A stretch of 64,000 nt of DNA, taken from positions 62,001-126,000 of the forward strand of contig PGYO01000005.1 in NCBI GenBank assembly GCA_002839705.1, written 5' to 3'. The position numbers and the translations under genes are program-made. Origin of the DNA: Methanobacteriales archaeon HGW-Methanobacteriales-1. Its GTDB lineage: Archaea; Methanobacteriota; Methanobacteria; Methanobacteriales; Methanobacteriaceae. Below are positions 1-11,734 of this stretch, one piece after another. Numbering within the stretch: position 1 is the stretch's first letter; each line of letters begins with the position of its first letter. Below the pieces are notes generated by a model that was given only the letters and a program-made list of their open reading frames with translations, did not search any database and was not told where the DNA came from.

Positions 1-421
1 TTGATCCTATTCCTGTAGAAAATGCTCCTAGTGCTCCATGAGTACATGTATGGGAATCAGTTCCCACAACTACTTCACCAGGAACTATATGTCCTTTTTC
101 AGGTAGCACTTGATGGCATACTCCTTCCCGAACATCGTAAAAATTTTTTATTTTCTGCTCTTTTACAAACTGGCGCATTACCAAGTGATTATTGGCTGCA
201 TCTAGGGAATCTGCAGGGACTTGATGATCGAAAACTATAACTATTTTTTCAGGATCCCACACCTCAGGGGCCCCTATTTTTTCAAAAGACTCTACTGATA
301 ATGGTCCAGTGAGGTCGTGTGTCATGGCCACGTCAATGTTGGCCATAACAATTTCTCCAGCTTCTGATTCTTTTTTACCGGCGGATTTGGCCAGTATTTT
401 CTCTGCCATGGTCATGGACAT
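1..421 (-). CDS. 3-isopropylmalate/homoaconitate dehydratase large subunit, N-terminal part (cut by window edge)
   Basis: Partial gene running off the left edge; 140 codons are visible. The product belongs to the LeuC/HacA (AksD) branch of the aconitase superfamily, which isomerises 2-isopropylmalate (leucine) or homocitrate-type acids (coenzyme B, 2-oxosuberate pathway) using a [4Fe-4S] cluster. Visible hallmarks are the N-terminal [11 protein letters not shown], a THDLTGPL segment, [11 protein letters not shown] and [20 protein letters not shown], which are typical substrate/cluster-side motifs; the cluster cysteines lie beyond the window. The start is chosen at 421 because AAGGAGGA lies 8 bases upstream (429-436). 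Two further in-frame ATGs follow within five codons. Methanobacteriales usually carry both LeuC and HacA paralogues and the fragment does not decide between them, so no symbol is given. Confidence 0.85.
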   Translation of the reverse strand, partial: MSMTMAEKILAKSAGKKESEAGEIVMANIDVAMTHDLTGPLSVESFEKIGAPEVWDPEKIVIVFDHQVPADSLDAANNHLVMRQFVKEQKIKNFYDVREGVCHQVLPEKGHIVPGEVVVGTDSHTCTHGALGAFSTGIGS

Positions 422-1124
422 TTTACAATCCTCCTTATTTTCATTTTATTTAATTAATTCTAGAATCTATTTTCAAGTGTTGATTTTTTTAAAAATTAGA
501 TATAAATTGTTAAAAACATTAAAATCAGGCCATTAATTTATGGCTAATATATTTATAAAATAATAAAAAAGTTTTTCAAGTGCAAAATACGTAAAACCCT
601 GCTTAAAATCCCGTAATGGACATATTCTATGGAAATAGAATTTAAATTTTGATATAGGGTGTTTTCAGTTTTCATATTTAAAAAGATTTAAAATATTTTA
701 AACAGCCTAGCTGCTTGTTAATCTATTATATATTGATAGTATATAAATCTTAAAAAAATTTTAGTAATTTAGAATTATATTCCTTATAGTCTGGGTGGGG
801 GCATATCCTTTTTAGTTTTTTTAATAAAAAATTAATTATATTTATTCTATAAATTGTTCAATAATAATATCTATCAAGATATCCTATTGATATACATATA
901 AAAAAATTTAAAATGAAATATATGATTAATTTGAATAATATTATTGTTTAGATTATTAAAAAATAATAACATTTATATATTTGGTAATACTATTTCTTAA
1001 ATAAAGTGTTACTTAGCTAGTGAAATATATGATTATGTGCAAATAGAAATCATTACTTTTCACAAGCTCTCACTAATATATTATAAAGATAGAAATTGAA
1101 CATCATTATAAGAGAGGGACCTAA
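422..1124. other. AT-rich divergent intergenic region with promoters
   Basis: 700 bases without a coding frame between the divergent dehydratase and rpa genes. On the - strand a TATA-like TTTATA at about 501-507 could serve the dehydratase. On the + strand TATA-like AT runs at about 1073-1085 precede rpa. A near-perfect inverted repeat (AGCTAGTGAAA at 1015-1025, TTTCACAAGCT at 1058-1068, one mismatch) lies just upstream of the rpa promoter. A short G-rich island at 789-800 stands out from the AT background but has no partner I can see. No small gene is supported. Confidence 0.5.
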
Positions 1125-3497
1125 ATGAATGAGGAAATAATGCAGGAATATCAGAAAATTGAAGATAAATTATCTGAAGCAGAGTTCCTGAAAAAAATGG
1201 ACGAAATGAAAAAGGACTATGAAGATGTAAGCTTTATGAATGATATTGATATTGCGCGCATGATTGTAGGGCAGTTCATTAGTGAAAAAAATACTCCATT
1301 ATCCGAAAAAAAAGAACATAGTATGGATAAAATTTCAAAAATGGAGGAAGGGGCAGATAAATTAAAAATTAAAGGTCGTGTAATGCGAGTTTCTAATCCA
1401 AAACCTTTTACCAGCCGTAAAGGAAAAAACGGCAAAGTGGCCAATGTGATTTTGGCTGATGAAACAGAAGAGGTAAGGGTTGTTTTCTGGACTGAAAACA
1501 TAAAACTCCTTAAAAATATAAAAGAAGGAGATGTAATTGAGATTGATAAGGTGGCAGTAAGAGATGGTTACCGGGGAAGAAAAGAAATTCATCTTCAGCC
1601 TAGATCCACTCTGGAAAAAATAGAATCTGAAGATAATTTACCTGATTACAGTGAAGAAATTACTGCAATAGGCTCTATTGAAGAAGATAATGAAGTTAAT
1701 ATAATTGCTAGAATAATAAGGCTTCCCGGCATAAGAACCTTTGATAAAGATGGTAAAGAAGGAAAGGTAGCTTCTCTAGAACTTCAGGATGAAACTGGAA
1801 AGATTAGCTATACTCTTTGGAATAAAGATACTGATTTAATCGAGGAACTACATCTTCAGGAAGGAGATTCTGTAAAAATATTAGGTGCTCAAAGCCGTAA
1901 GCGGAATGATGAAATTTCTCTAACACATCCTTGGGTGGGACGGATAATAAAAGGAGATTATGAAGTTCCTGAAGCCGAAGAAAATGTTTTAAAAATAGGA
2001 GACGCCCACGAAGTAAAAGATGTAACTGTGATGGGCCTAGTAACTAAAGTACAGGATCCTATAACCTTTGAACGATCTAATGGTAAATCTGGATCAGTAA
2101 AATCAATAGAAATTATTGATGATACCGGTTCCATCCGGGTAACTCTTTGGAATGATGATACTAACTTGGAAATTAATAAAGGAGATATAGTAAAAATTAC
2201 TGGCGGAAACGCTGAATTTGATGAATATTCTCCTTCAGGATATCGTTTGAATACTAATTGGAATACTAGTATTGTTATTAATCCTGAATCTGATGGAAAT
2301 CTACGAGAAGTTCTTCAAGAGTATAAAAAACATTTGGAACCGGTTAAAATTGGAACCATAAGTGAAATGGAAGATGATGGGGAGGAAATAGATATTGTAG
2401 GTCGTGTGGTATCTATTAGTGAAGCTCGAGAATTCCAGAGAGAAGACGGAACTTCGGGATTAGTACGTTCTGCAGATATTGCCGACGAGAGTGGCGCGGT
2501 TAAGATTTCACTTTGGGATGAAAAGGCCCATACTAACTTGAAATTAGGTGAAGCTCTTAGAATAGAAAATGCTAGAACCAAATTAGGACTTTATAGTGTG
2601 GATCTCAGTGTGGGAAAAACTGCTAGAGTAATGAATCCTCTGCCTGAAGATTTAGAGGGCTTACCTTCATTGGAAGAATTGGAAGAAATGATTTACACTA
2701 CTAAAAAAATTGATGATCTGGAAGAAGATGATCGTAATGTGCGAATCATAGCTAGGGTCATTGATTTATATGATCCTAATGAATTCCAACGAAGTGATGG
2801 CAGCCCTGGAATCGTTCGATCCATGGAAATTGGGGATGATACTGGTGCTATTAGAGTATCACTGTGGGATGAAAAAGCAGAAATTCCAATAACCATTGGG
2901 GATGCTATGCGTATAGAAAATCCTAGAGTGACTTTCCGTAATGACAATCTGGAACTGAGTATTGGCAGAAACACCCAAATGGTTAAAGCTAAAGATAAAG
3001 ACTTAGAGGGCCTGGCCACATTTGAAGAACTGGAAGAGATGATTTATCAGTCCCGAAATATTGAGGATCTGGATGAGGAAGATAGAAACATCAAAGTTTC
3101 TGGAGAAATCACAGATGCCTTTGGCGGTCGAGTATTATCTTACAGGTGTCCTAATTGTAATAACCGTTTAGAATCAGTAGAAGAAGAGTATGTTTGTGAT
3201 TTCTGCGGTGAAACTGCGGAAGAGCCAAAATATCTGCTCATGCTTCCTGCAAGAATTGCTGATGACACTGGAGAAATTAGAGTAACCTTCTTTGGAAAAC
3301 AGGCTGAAAGACTGTTGGGCATGACCACTCCAGAAGTGGCAGATATAATTGCCAAAAGTGCAGATGAAGGTGCTTTAGAAGACAAAGTAGAAGATTTAAA
3401 TGGATTGCATATAACGGTTATCGGTGATGCTAAATTTGATGAATATAATGAAGAAATACGCTTAAATCCTAAAAAAATCCTCGAATTTGAATTATAA
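1125..3497 (+). CDS. rpa: Replication protein A (RPA-like single-stranded DNA-binding protein) with six OB-fold modules and a zinc finger
   Basis: Binds single-stranded DNA during replication, repair and recombination; radA follows directly. The 790 residues contain six OB-fold modules, each marked by a G-x-V-x-S-x-E-I-x-D-D-T-G-x-I-R-V-x-L-W type strand, at about residues 108-122, 220-232, 331-343, 452-464, 570-582 and 712-724. The last module carries a C4 zinc finger (CPNC near 675, CDFC near 691), as in euryarchaeal RPA. Modules 4 and 5 are followed by almost the same acidic linker (DLEGL...LEELEEMIY), which points to internal duplication. The first 75 residues are acidic and predicted helical. 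The start is supported by a GAGGG site 7-10 bases upstream. A hairpin terminator overlaps the stop codon. Single-gene transcription is likely. Confidence 0.92.
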   Translation: MNEEIMQEYQKIEDKLSEAEFLKKMDEMKKDYEDVSFMNDIDIARMIVGQFISEKNTPLSEKKEHSMDKISKMEEGADKLKIKGRVMRVSNPKPFTSRKGKNGKVANVILADETEEVRVVFWTENIKLLKNIKEGDVIEIDKVAVRDGYRGRKEIHLQPRSTLEKIESEDNLPDYSEEITAIGSIEEDNEVNIIARIIRLPGIRTFDKDGKEGKVASLELQDETGKISYTLWNKDTDLIEELHLQEGDSVKILGAQSRKRNDEISLTHPWVGRIIKGDYEVPEAEENVLKIGDAHEVKDVTVMGLVTKVQDPITFERSNGKSGSVKSIEIIDDTGSIRVTLWNDDTNLEINKGDIVKITGGNAEFDEYSPSGYRLNTNWNTSIVINPESDGNLREVLQEYKKHLEPVKIGTISEMEDDGEEIDIVGRVVSISEAREFQREDGTSGLVRSADIADESGAVKISLWDEKAHTNLKLGEALRIENARTKLGLYSVDLSVGKTARVMNPLPEDLEGLPSLEELEEMIYTTKKIDDLEEDDRNVRIIARVIDLYDPNEFQRSDGSPGIVRSMEIGDDTGAIRVSLWDEKAEIPITIGDAMRIENPRVTFRNDNLELSIGRNTQMVKAKDKDLEGLATFEELEEMIYQSRNIEDLDEEDRNIKVSGEITDAFGGRVLSYRCPNCNNRLESVEEEYVCDFCGETAEEPKYLLMLPARIADDTGEIRVTFFGKQAERLLGMTTPEVADIIAKSADEGALEDKVEDLNGLHITVIGDAKFDEYNEEIRLNPKKILEFEL

Positions 3498-3532
3498 GTT
3501 AAGTCATGGAATTATGATTTAACTTAATTTTT
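3495..3532 (+). terminator. Hairpin terminator of rpa
   Basis: Arms 3495-3507 and 3514-3526 pair over 13 positions with one G-U, loop GGAATT, followed by an ATTTTT tract. The left arm begins at the rpa stop codon. Confidence 0.7.
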
Positions 3533-3613
3533 AAATTCAATATAAAATTCATTAACATAAATTTCATAAACTAACAAAAAATTCAATAAATTAAGATTTA
3601 AGGGAGATTAAAC

Positions 3614-4549
3614 ATGGTAGAATTAGAAGATTTGCCTAATGTAGGCGAAAAAACTGCCCAAAAACTTCGAGACGCTGGATTCGCGGACATGATGCGGCTG
3701 GCCACAGCTACAGCTAAAGAATTATCTGTTAAAGCAGAAATTGGTGAAGGTGTTGCTGAGAAAGTAATTGAAGCAGCCAGAAAATCAGAACAAATTGATT
3801 TTGAAACAGCTTTAGATGTAATGGAAAGGCGAAAAGAAATTGGTCGTATAAACACGGGAAGCGAAGGATTAAACGAGCTAATAGGTGGTGGAATAGAAAC
3901 TCAGGCCATCACTGAAGTTTTCGGTGAATTCGGATCTGGTAAAAGTCAAATTTCGCACGAATTAGCTGTTACAATTCAATTACCTCCAGAACAGGGAGGT
4001 TTAGATGCGGAATGTGTCTTTATAGATACTGAAAATACTTTCCGTCCAGAAAGAATCGAGCAAATTGCAGCTGGTTTTGAACTGGATATGGAGGAAGTTT
4101 TACAAAAAATCCACATTGCACGTGCATTTAACTCCAGTCACCAGATATTAATGGCTGAAAAAGTTAATGAATTAATTCAAAGTGGAACCAATATCCGCCT
4201 GGTTATAGTGGACTCCTTAACTGCTCACTTTAGAGCTGAATATGTTGGAAGGGAAGCTTTAGCATCCAGACAGCAAAAATTGAACCAGCATTTGCACACT
4301 CTGCAAAATCTTGCTAACACCTATAACACTGCAGTTTTTGTAACTAACCAGGTCCAGGCCAGGCCAGATGCTTTCTTTGGAAGCCCTACTAAGGCTATTG
4401 GTGGTCACGTACTAGGTCACGCAGCTACTTATCGAGTATGGTTGAAGAAAGGATTAGCTGGTAAGAGAATTGCTCGTTTGGTGGACAGTCCTCACTTACC
4501 TGAAGGTGAAAGTGTCTTTAAGATCACTACAGAAGGTATTGTGGATTAA
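3614..4549 (+). CDS. radA: DNA repair and recombination protein RadA
   Basis: Archaeal Rad51/RecA-family recombinase: forms filaments on single-stranded DNA and drives ATP-dependent strand exchange. An N-terminal helix-hairpin-helix domain ([20 protein letters not shown], about residues 3-60) precedes the ATPase core. Walker A is GEFGSGKSQ (about 104-112) and Walker B lies around [15 protein letters not shown] (about 196-210); the L2-side [14 protein letters not shown] segment is present. Length (311 aa) is normal and no intein is present. The SD AAGGGAGA lies 7 bases before the ATG. It follows rpa after 116 bases that contain the rpa terminator, so it probably has its own promoter. Pairing of rpa and radA fits a joint role in recombinational repair. 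Confidence 0.97.
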   Translation: MVELEDLPNVGEKTAQKLRDAGFADMMRLATATAKELSVKAEIGEGVAEKVIEAARKSEQIDFETALDVMERRKEIGRINTGSEGLNELIGGGIETQAITEVFGEFGSGKSQISHELAVTIQLPPEQGGLDAECVFIDTENTFRPERIEQIAAGFELDMEEVLQKIHIARAFNSSHQILMAEKVNELIQSGTNIRLVIVDSLTAHFRAEYVGREALASRQQKLNQHLHTLQNLANTYNTAVFVTNQVQARPDAFFGSPTKAIGGHVLGHAATYRVWLKKGLAGKRIARLVDSPHLPEGESVFKITTEGIVD

Positions 4550-4800
4550 TTCTACAATTTCATTTTTTTTATTTGAAAAATTAAATATTTTATAAGAATA
4601 TTAAATCAATTTTAATCTGATTTATTGTTTTTAATACGCATTTTCCAGGTTTTAGTATCATAATTATTGATTTTTCTTGTTTTTTTGATTAAGTTTTATG
4701 TTAAATTAGCCATTAATTAATTTTCAAAAAGAATAAAATAAACATTATAACTCCCAAATTGAAATTAATTGCTTTAATGTTATTTATATAAGTGATTTAA

Positions 4801-5709
4801 ATGGATCTCAAATTAATAGAAACAATTCTAGCCATAATTATAATGGTATTTTTAGGATATGGTATGAGGATGTCAGGATTATTAAAATATGGTGATGCTA
4901 AATCTCTAAATAAAATCGTGGTTAATCTGGCCATTCCTTCCCTGATTTTTATGGCCCTGTATCGGATTGATATTTCTGTAATTCCTTCTTTAATACCCAT
5001 ACCTTTAATATGTATTTTGATAGGTTTAATTTCGGGTTTAATAGCTTATTTCTGGGGAAAAATGAAAGGATACTCCAAAAAAACCCTTTGGAGTATAATG
5101 CTGCCAGTTATAATGTTAAATTCTGGTTTTTTAGGATATCCCATAGCTCTTGGTGTTTTTGGAGTTAATGGTCTGGTAAGGGCTATATTTTATGACTTGG
5201 GATCTATTCTGGTTTTTATTGGTTTGGGAATAATTCTTTTAGCTATTTTTGGGGGAAGTAAGAGAGATGTTTTAAATAGGGCTATGCTATTTCCACCATT
5301 ATGGAGTATAATTTTAGGACTCATGGCCAATTATTTCAATTTCCCTATTGGCTTTGTGCTTTCTGATGTCCTTACTTTTTTATCAGGAGCAGCCATACCA
5401 CTTATAATGATATCTTTAGGTCTTTCTATGGAATTGAAAGGAATTAAAGAACATTTAACTGATGCTGCATTTGTAAGTGTAGCAAGACTGATAATTTCAC
5501 CCGCTTTAGCTGTTTTAATTGTATCTATTTTTGGTTTAGGTGGCTTAGAGCGGACAGTAACTATCATGGAGGCAGCTATGCCTTCGGCTATGCTCAGTGT
5601 GGTACTGGCTATTACTTATGATTTAGACATAAAACTTACTGCATCATGCGTATTCTTCAGTACAATTCTGAGTTTAATCACTTTACCACTGGTATTAAGC
5701 ATCCTATAA
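4801..5709 (+). CDS. Auxin efflux carrier (AEC) family transporter
   Basis: Integral membrane protein of 302 residues with about ten hydrophobic segments arranged as two similar halves, as in the AEC/BART superfamily (YfdV, MleP-type carriers). Family members export or exchange organic acids and other small anions; the substrate here cannot be read from sequence. Recognisable features are the N-terminal VFLGYGMRMSGLL, KIVVNLAIPSLIF and MLNSGFLGYPIALGVFG segments and the C-terminal MEAAMPSAMLSVVLAITYDLD, which form the conserved crossover regions. A TATA-like TTATTTATATAAG lies immediately before the ATG, with GTGAT as a weak SD, so the transcript may have little or no leader. It is flanked by radA and hdrA without operon linkage. 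Confidence 0.85.
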   Translation: MDLKLIETILAIIIMVFLGYGMRMSGLLKYGDAKSLNKIVVNLAIPSLIFMALYRIDISVIPSLIPIPLICILIGLISGLIAYFWGKMKGYSKKTLWSIMLPVIMLNSGFLGYPIALGVFGVNGLVRAIFYDLGSILVFIGLGIILLAIFGGSKRDVLNRAMLFPPLWSIILGLMANYFNFPIGFVLSDVLTFLSGAAIPLIMISLGLSMELKGIKEHLTDAAFVSVARLIISPALAVLIVSIFGLGGLERTVTIMEAAMPSAMLSVVLAITYDLDIKLTASCVFFSTILSLITLPLVLSIL

Positions 5710-5778
5710 CTTTTATAATTATTCATTAATCTTAAATATGCTTCAATAGATTAAAAAAACTTATAAAACGCTTTTTTA

Positions 5779-5792
5779 TTTTATAATATATA
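5779..5792 (+). promoter_or_regulatory. TATA box of hdrA
   Basis: TTTATAATATATAA sits about 112-125 bases before the hdrA start. Transcription beginning some 25 bases downstream would give a leader of about 85-90 nt. Confidence 0.5.
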
Positions 5793-5840
5793 ACCTTTAC
5801 TCAAAATTATGGATAGAAAGCTTTTTATGTGTTAGTGATA

Positions 5841-5860
5841 CACCTAAATTCACCTAAATT
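5841..5860 (+). repeat. Tandem 10-bp repeat in the hdrA leader, complementary to the hdrA SD
   Basis: Two exact head-to-tail copies of CACCTAAATT. TCACCT at 5850-5855 is the exact complement of AGGTGA (5894-5899) in the hdrA ribosome binding site, and the first copy offers five of these bases. The leader could fold to cover the SD. Confidence 0.6.
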
Positions 5861-5903
5861 ATTCAATATTAGACATAAGATTCAACTTGTACAAGGTGAT
5901 CTA

Positions 5904-7883
<1,980 letters not shown>

Positions 7884-7885
7884 GT

Positions 7886-7921
7886 GTGAGATTTAATCTC
7901 TCACCTTAAATTTTTCTTTTT
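7886..7921 (+). terminator. Hairpin terminator of hdrA
   Basis: GTGAGA (7886-7891) and TCTCAC (7899-7904) form a stem with a seven-base loop, followed by a T-rich tract, two bases after the hdrA stop. Confidence 0.7.
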
Positions 7922-8168
7922 TAATATAATTTACTTAATTCTAAAATTTAAAATAAAACCATTTTATTCTATAATATCATTAATTGCAAAATGTTTAAAA
8001 CAATAATAACCATCAATTCTTCATTTTTTTATTTATCACATAATTATTAAAATTTAATAAATTTAAGGGCATTAATTTTTTAAAATATGAATATTTATAA
8101 CCACCATCTCACCATCATTAAAATGTGAATGAATTATCCCTACTATAGATTATGGATGCTGATGAAAT

Positions 8169-9437
8169 ATGTCTGAAAATCAAAATTACGTTCAAGAAAT
8201 ACGAAATATTATGAAAGAGCACAATCAGTGGATGGAAAATAGTATGAATCTCATTGCCAGTGAGAATATCACTAGTTCTGCTGTTAAAGAGGCTATGGTC
8301 TCTGATTTGTCCCACAGATATGCAGAAGGCCTTCCCTGTGATAGACTATATGAAGGGTGTCATCTCATTGATAATATTGAAAACATAACTATTGACCTAT
8401 CTAAAAAGCTTTTCAATGCAGAACATGTCAATGTACAACCAACTTCGGGTGTTGTAGCTAATTTAGCCTGTTTTTTTGCCTTTGCCAATATAAATGACCC
8501 TATGATGGCCATGGAAGTACCATACGGTGGCCACATATCTCATGCTAAAGTTAGTGCCGCGGGTATAAGGGGATTAAAAGTTCATACTCATCCTTTTAAT
8601 CAAGAAACCATGAATATTGATGCGGATGCTATGAAAAAGCAAATTTTGGAGATTAAGCCAAAAATTGTTTTATTAGGCGGTAGCTTATTTTTATTCCCTC
8701 ACCCTGTAGAAGAAGCCCGTGAGGCTGCTGATGAAGTAGGAGCCAAAGTAATGTATGATGGGGCTCATGTTCTGGGATTAATTGCTGGAGGATGCTTCCA
8801 GGACCCATTAAAAGAAGGTGCAGATCTTCTGGTGGGAAGTACTCATAAAACCTTCCCAGGACCTCAAGGCGGAATTATCCTTTGTAAAGAAGAATTAAAG
8901 GAAAAAATTGACGAAGCAGTTTTCCCGGGTGTAGTAAGTAATCATCACCTGCACCACGTGGCTGGTTTAGGAATTTCTACCGCAGAAATGTTGGAATTTG
9001 GTCAGGACTATGCTCAACAAATAGTCAAAAATGCCCAAGTCCTGGCCCAAAACCTTCATGAACTAGGATTCAATGTGTTATGTGAAGATCTTGGATTTAC
9101 TGAGTCTCACCAAGTGGCTATGGATGTTTCTGATATTGGAAGAGCAGCAGAACTTTCAAAACGCCTGGAAAGTAACAATATAATTCTGAACAAGAATCTA
9201 CTCCCATGGGATAATGTTAACCGGTCTGATGATCCATCAGGTATTAGGGTTGGAACTCAAGAGCTCACCAGAAGAGGAATGAAAGAATCTGAAATGAGTG
9301 AAGTGGCTGAATTCATTAAAAAAGTAGCTGTTGACAACTTAAATGTTAAAGAAGAAGTTACTGAGTTCATGAGCAATTACACTAAAGTAAATTATGCCTT
9401 TTCAAATGATGAGGCCTACAAATACATAGAAATTTAA
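8169..9437 (+). CDS. glyA: Serine hydroxymethyltransferase (archaeal type)
   Basis: PLP enzyme that interconverts serine and glycine; in methanogens the one-carbon acceptor is tetrahydromethanopterin. The 422 residues carry [17 protein letters not shown] at the N-terminus, a [16 protein letters not shown] region, the His-rich [16 protein letters not shown] segment, and the PLP lysine in [12 protein letters not shown] at K227. Length and sequence match the archaeal/methanogen class rather than bacterial GlyA. The ATG lies just after GCTGATGAAAT. A hairpin with nine paired bases overlaps the 3' end and probably terminates transcription. No operon partner on either side. Confidence 0.95.
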   Translation: MSENQNYVQEIRNIMKEHNQWMENSMNLIASENITSSAVKEAMVSDLSHRYAEGLPCDRLYEGCHLIDNIENITIDLSKKLFNAEHVNVQPTSGVVANLACFFAFANINDPMMAMEVPYGGHISHAKVSAAGIRGLKVHTHPFNQETMNIDADAMKKQILEIKPKIVLLGGSLFLFPHPVEEAREAADEVGAKVMYDGAHVLGLIAGGCFQDPLKEGADLLVGSTHKTFPGPQGGIILCKEELKEKIDEAVFPGVVSNHHLHHVAGLGISTAEMLEFGQDYAQQIVKNAQVLAQNLHELGFNVLCEDLGFTESHQVAMDVSDIGRAAELSKRLESNNIILNKNLLPWDNVNRSDDPSGIRVGTQELTRRGMKESEMSEVAEFIKKVAVDNLNVKEEVTEFMSNYTKVNYAFSNDEAYKYIEI

Positions 9438-9455
9438 ACACATTAAATTTCTATT
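9429..9455 (+). terminator. Hairpin terminator of glyA
   Basis: GAAATTTAA (9429-9437) and TTAAATTTC (9443-9451) pair perfectly around loop ACACA, followed by TATTTTATTATTTT. Confidence 0.6.
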
Positions 9456-9649
9456 TTATTATTTTAAGTTTATTTTTAACATTAATTTTAATATAAAAAT
9501 TAAATACATACTGAAATCACATTTTAGGTATTTTTAAGCTAATAACTATAAAATAATATAATTGTTAATAATCTGAATTTTATTAAATTAATTAAATTAT
9601 ATTAATATTTACAGAAACTTAAAATAATTTACAACATCGAGGAAAAAAC

Positions 9650-10342
9650 ATGCGTATTGCTTGGGCATTTACCGGAGCGGGACATCTTCTTTTAGAAAGT
9701 GTAGAAGCACTGGAAAAAATAGTTTCAAAACACGAAGTCACAATAATGCTTTCTAGGGCTGGTGAAGAAGTATTAAAGATGTATGGTCTTTATGAAAGAG
9801 TAGTCAATGTCACAGGTGGTTATTATAGGGAATTGGCAATGGAAAAAGACCAAGAATTTAGTTTTCCCATAACAGGCCGTCTTTCTATGGGACGCTACGA
9901 TCTTTTAGTGGTTTCTCCTACTACTTCTAATACTATCTCTAAAATAGTACATGGGATTGCAGATACATTAGTTACCAATGCCGTGGCCCAGGCAGGTAAA
10001 GGTGCTGTGAAAACCCTAATAGTCCCGGTTGATATGGAAGCAGGAGATGTAGAAACAGTTCTACCTTCCAAATTGGAATTAGAAGAATGTAAGAACTGCC
10101 AACCTTGTGAAGCTGCGGCATCTTGTCCTTCAAGTGCTATAATTCCTGGAACTGAAATCAATCTCTTAAAATGCTTGGGATGTGGGGATTGTCAACAGGC
10201 CTGCCCTTTCAATGCAGTTTCTGGAGGTAAAATAATTACTATCCATATGAGGCAATTGGACGTGGAAAATACTCATAAATTGATTCATTTAGAAGAAGTT
10301 ATTGTTTTAATGAGCCCTGAACAGGTTTTAATCCATATTTAA
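9650..10342 (+). CDS. DmrX-like archaeal iron-sulfur flavoprotein (possible dihydromethanopterin reductase)
   Basis: The 230-residue protein joins a flavoprotein (Rossmann-like, FMN-binding) domain (residues 1-135: [42 protein letters not shown]) to a cysteine-rich part with two 4Fe-4S motifs ([14 protein letters not shown] near 147, and [12 protein letters not shown]). This is the arrangement of archaeoflavoprotein AfpA and of DmrX from Methanosarcina, which reduces dihydromethanopterin using electrons from a low-potential donor. A role in tetrahydromethanopterin synthesis is therefore an inference from family. The glyA gene, whose enzyme uses this cofactor, is upstream but separated by over 200 bases and a terminator. 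SD GAGG lies 8 bases before the ATG. Confidence 0.75.
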   Translation: MRIAWAFTGAGHLLLESVEALEKIVSKHEVTIMLSRAGEEVLKMYGLYERVVNVTGGYYRELAMEKDQEFSFPITGRLSMGRYDLLVVSPTTSNTISKIVHGIADTLVTNAVAQAGKGAVKTLIVPVDMEAGDVETVLPSKLELEECKNCQPCEAAASCPSSAIIPGTEINLLKCLGCGDCQQACPFNAVSGGKIITIHMRQLDVENTHKLIHLEEVIVLMSPEQVLIHI

Positions 10343-10488
10343 CTCTTTAAATTTTTTAGGCCTATTTATTTAGCTGGATTGATTTAATTTAATTGGTTGG
10401 ATATTTGAAATCTTTAAATTATATAATAAATTTTAATAGTAAAATTAATATTAAATGTATCACAGATTATTTATCATGAGGTGTTTCC

Positions 10489-10884
10489 ATGGCTGAAGAA
10501 ATGAAAAGAATTGATTTTCTCGTTAAAGAACTGGAAAATGGTGAATGGAATGATAGGGAGGATGCAGCAGAGCTTTTAGCTGAAGTTGGAGACCCTAGGG
10601 CAATAGATCCACTCATAAAAGCCCTAGAAGATGAAGATTTCCATGTTAGGGAGGCTGCAGCTCTTGCTTTAGGCACCTTTGATGATTCTAAACCTACACC
10701 TAACTTGATTAAACTTTTAAAAGACGAAAGTCCTGGCGTTAGGTACGCTGGTGCCCTTAGTTTGTCAATGATTGGAGATGAGAGGGCTCTTGAGGAATTG
10801 GAAAATTCAAAAGATGATGAAAATGAAGTGGTTCAAAAAGTAGCACGGCTAGCTATTTCAGAGATTAAAAAGAAATCCACTTAA
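10489..10884 (+). CDS. HEAT-repeat (PBS-lyase-type) protein
   Basis: 131 residues made of about three 31-residue HEAT repeats, recognisable by the recurring [25 protein letters not shown] pattern ([37 protein letters not shown]). The family forms an alpha-solenoid and acts as a protein-protein binding scaffold; no catalytic residues are present and no specific partner can be named. Acidic overall. The SD GAGGTG lies 5-6 bases before the ATG. It is a stand-alone gene with no functional hint from its neighbours. Confidence 0.85.
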   Translation: MAEEMKRIDFLVKELENGEWNDREDAAELLAEVGDPRAIDPLIKALEDEDFHVREAAALALGTFDDSKPTPNLIKLLKDESPGVRYAGALSLSMIGDERALEELENSKDDENEVVQKVARLAISEIKKKST

Positions 10885-11060
10885 TAATTTATAATTTATT
10901 TTTATTATTTAATTCTTATTTCAGCATATATTTTGAATTAATACTTCTATTTTTATTTAATCTTTATTTTAATCTTATTTTCTTAAATTAATTTATAATG
11001 GAACTTAATTAATTGGATAGATTATTTTTAGAGCATAAATAAAATTAATAATTCCATTAA

Positions 11061-11426
11061 TTAATCATTAAACTCAAGCAAATCACCAATTTCGGTTTCT
11101 GAATCTTTAATTAAACCTTTTTCGAGTTCAATTGCAAATCTAGCCGCCAATTTAGGAGTATATGTTGTCCAGGGGTCTAGTGAAACTACATCCACTACTT
11201 TTAGGTCTTCATCTGCGAATATGACGTCCAGGGGAATTCTCATAAAGAACATGTGTATCGCTGAACCTCTTTTGCCTCGTCCAGATGGAATTTTAAGAAT
11301 CAAGCCGGATTTTAAATCTTTTTTTAACATTAAACCACGAAATCTGGAAAAAAAGCTATCAGCAAATTCTACAAGCCCTAAATTATTATTTTTGCTTTTA
11401 TTGACTAAATAAGTTTTAGAATTCAT
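11061..11426 (-). CDS. DUF192 family protein
   Basis: Small conserved protein of 121 residues. The DUF192 signatures are visible: [11 protein letters not shown] near residue 28, a short Gly/Arg loop ([22 protein letters not shown]) and the C-terminal [11 protein letters not shown]. Bacterial members are often exported lipoproteins, while archaeal ones like this lack a signal peptide. The biochemical function of the family is unknown to me. It is convergent with the HEAT-repeat gene and divergent from the SAM synthetase gene. Confidence 0.85.
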   Translation of the reverse strand: MNSKTYLVNKSKNNNLGLVEFADSFFSRFRGLMLKKDLKSGLILKIPSGRGKRGSAIHMFFMRIPLDVIFADEDLKVVDVVSLDPWTTYTPKLAARFAIELEKGLIKDSETEIGDLLEFND

Positions 11427-11734
11427 TTAAACACCATATTAATGTAAAATTTATTTGAAGAACTATAGTTTTGGTTAATCTTATTATAATAATAAATTTT
11501 AAGGTTAGATTTAATTATTTAATTTAGATATATAGACTTTTTATCTAACTATTCTTTCCTAAAAATATATCTTTGAAGAATATAACAATAGTTATATGTT
11601 AAGGTTATCATTAAACTATGTATATTTATATATAATCAATTCAAAATCATATCTACTATAAATGCCAATTATGAAAGACCAGCTTAATTACTTTAACTCA
11701 AGTTATTCATGGTTTATAATTGGGAGGTATTTAA
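11427..11734. other. Divergent intergenic region with SAM synthetase promoter
   Basis: 308 AT-rich bases between divergent genes. A TATA-like TATATTTATATATAAT at about 11622-11637 would start the SAM synthetase transcript near 11660, leaving a leader of about 75 nt with SD GGGAGG before 11735. I saw no convincing riboswitch fold. Confidence 0.5.

Noticed and set aside
22-240. 72-codon open frame on the + strand
   Set aside because: Antisense to the conserved LeuC/HacA-type coding sequence, which shows clear family motifs on the - strand.
5829-5903. 25-codon N-terminal extension of HdrA from GTG 5829
   Set aside because: A strong AAGGTGAT immediately before ATG 5904 and family N-termini favour the shorter form; the extension covers the leader repeats.
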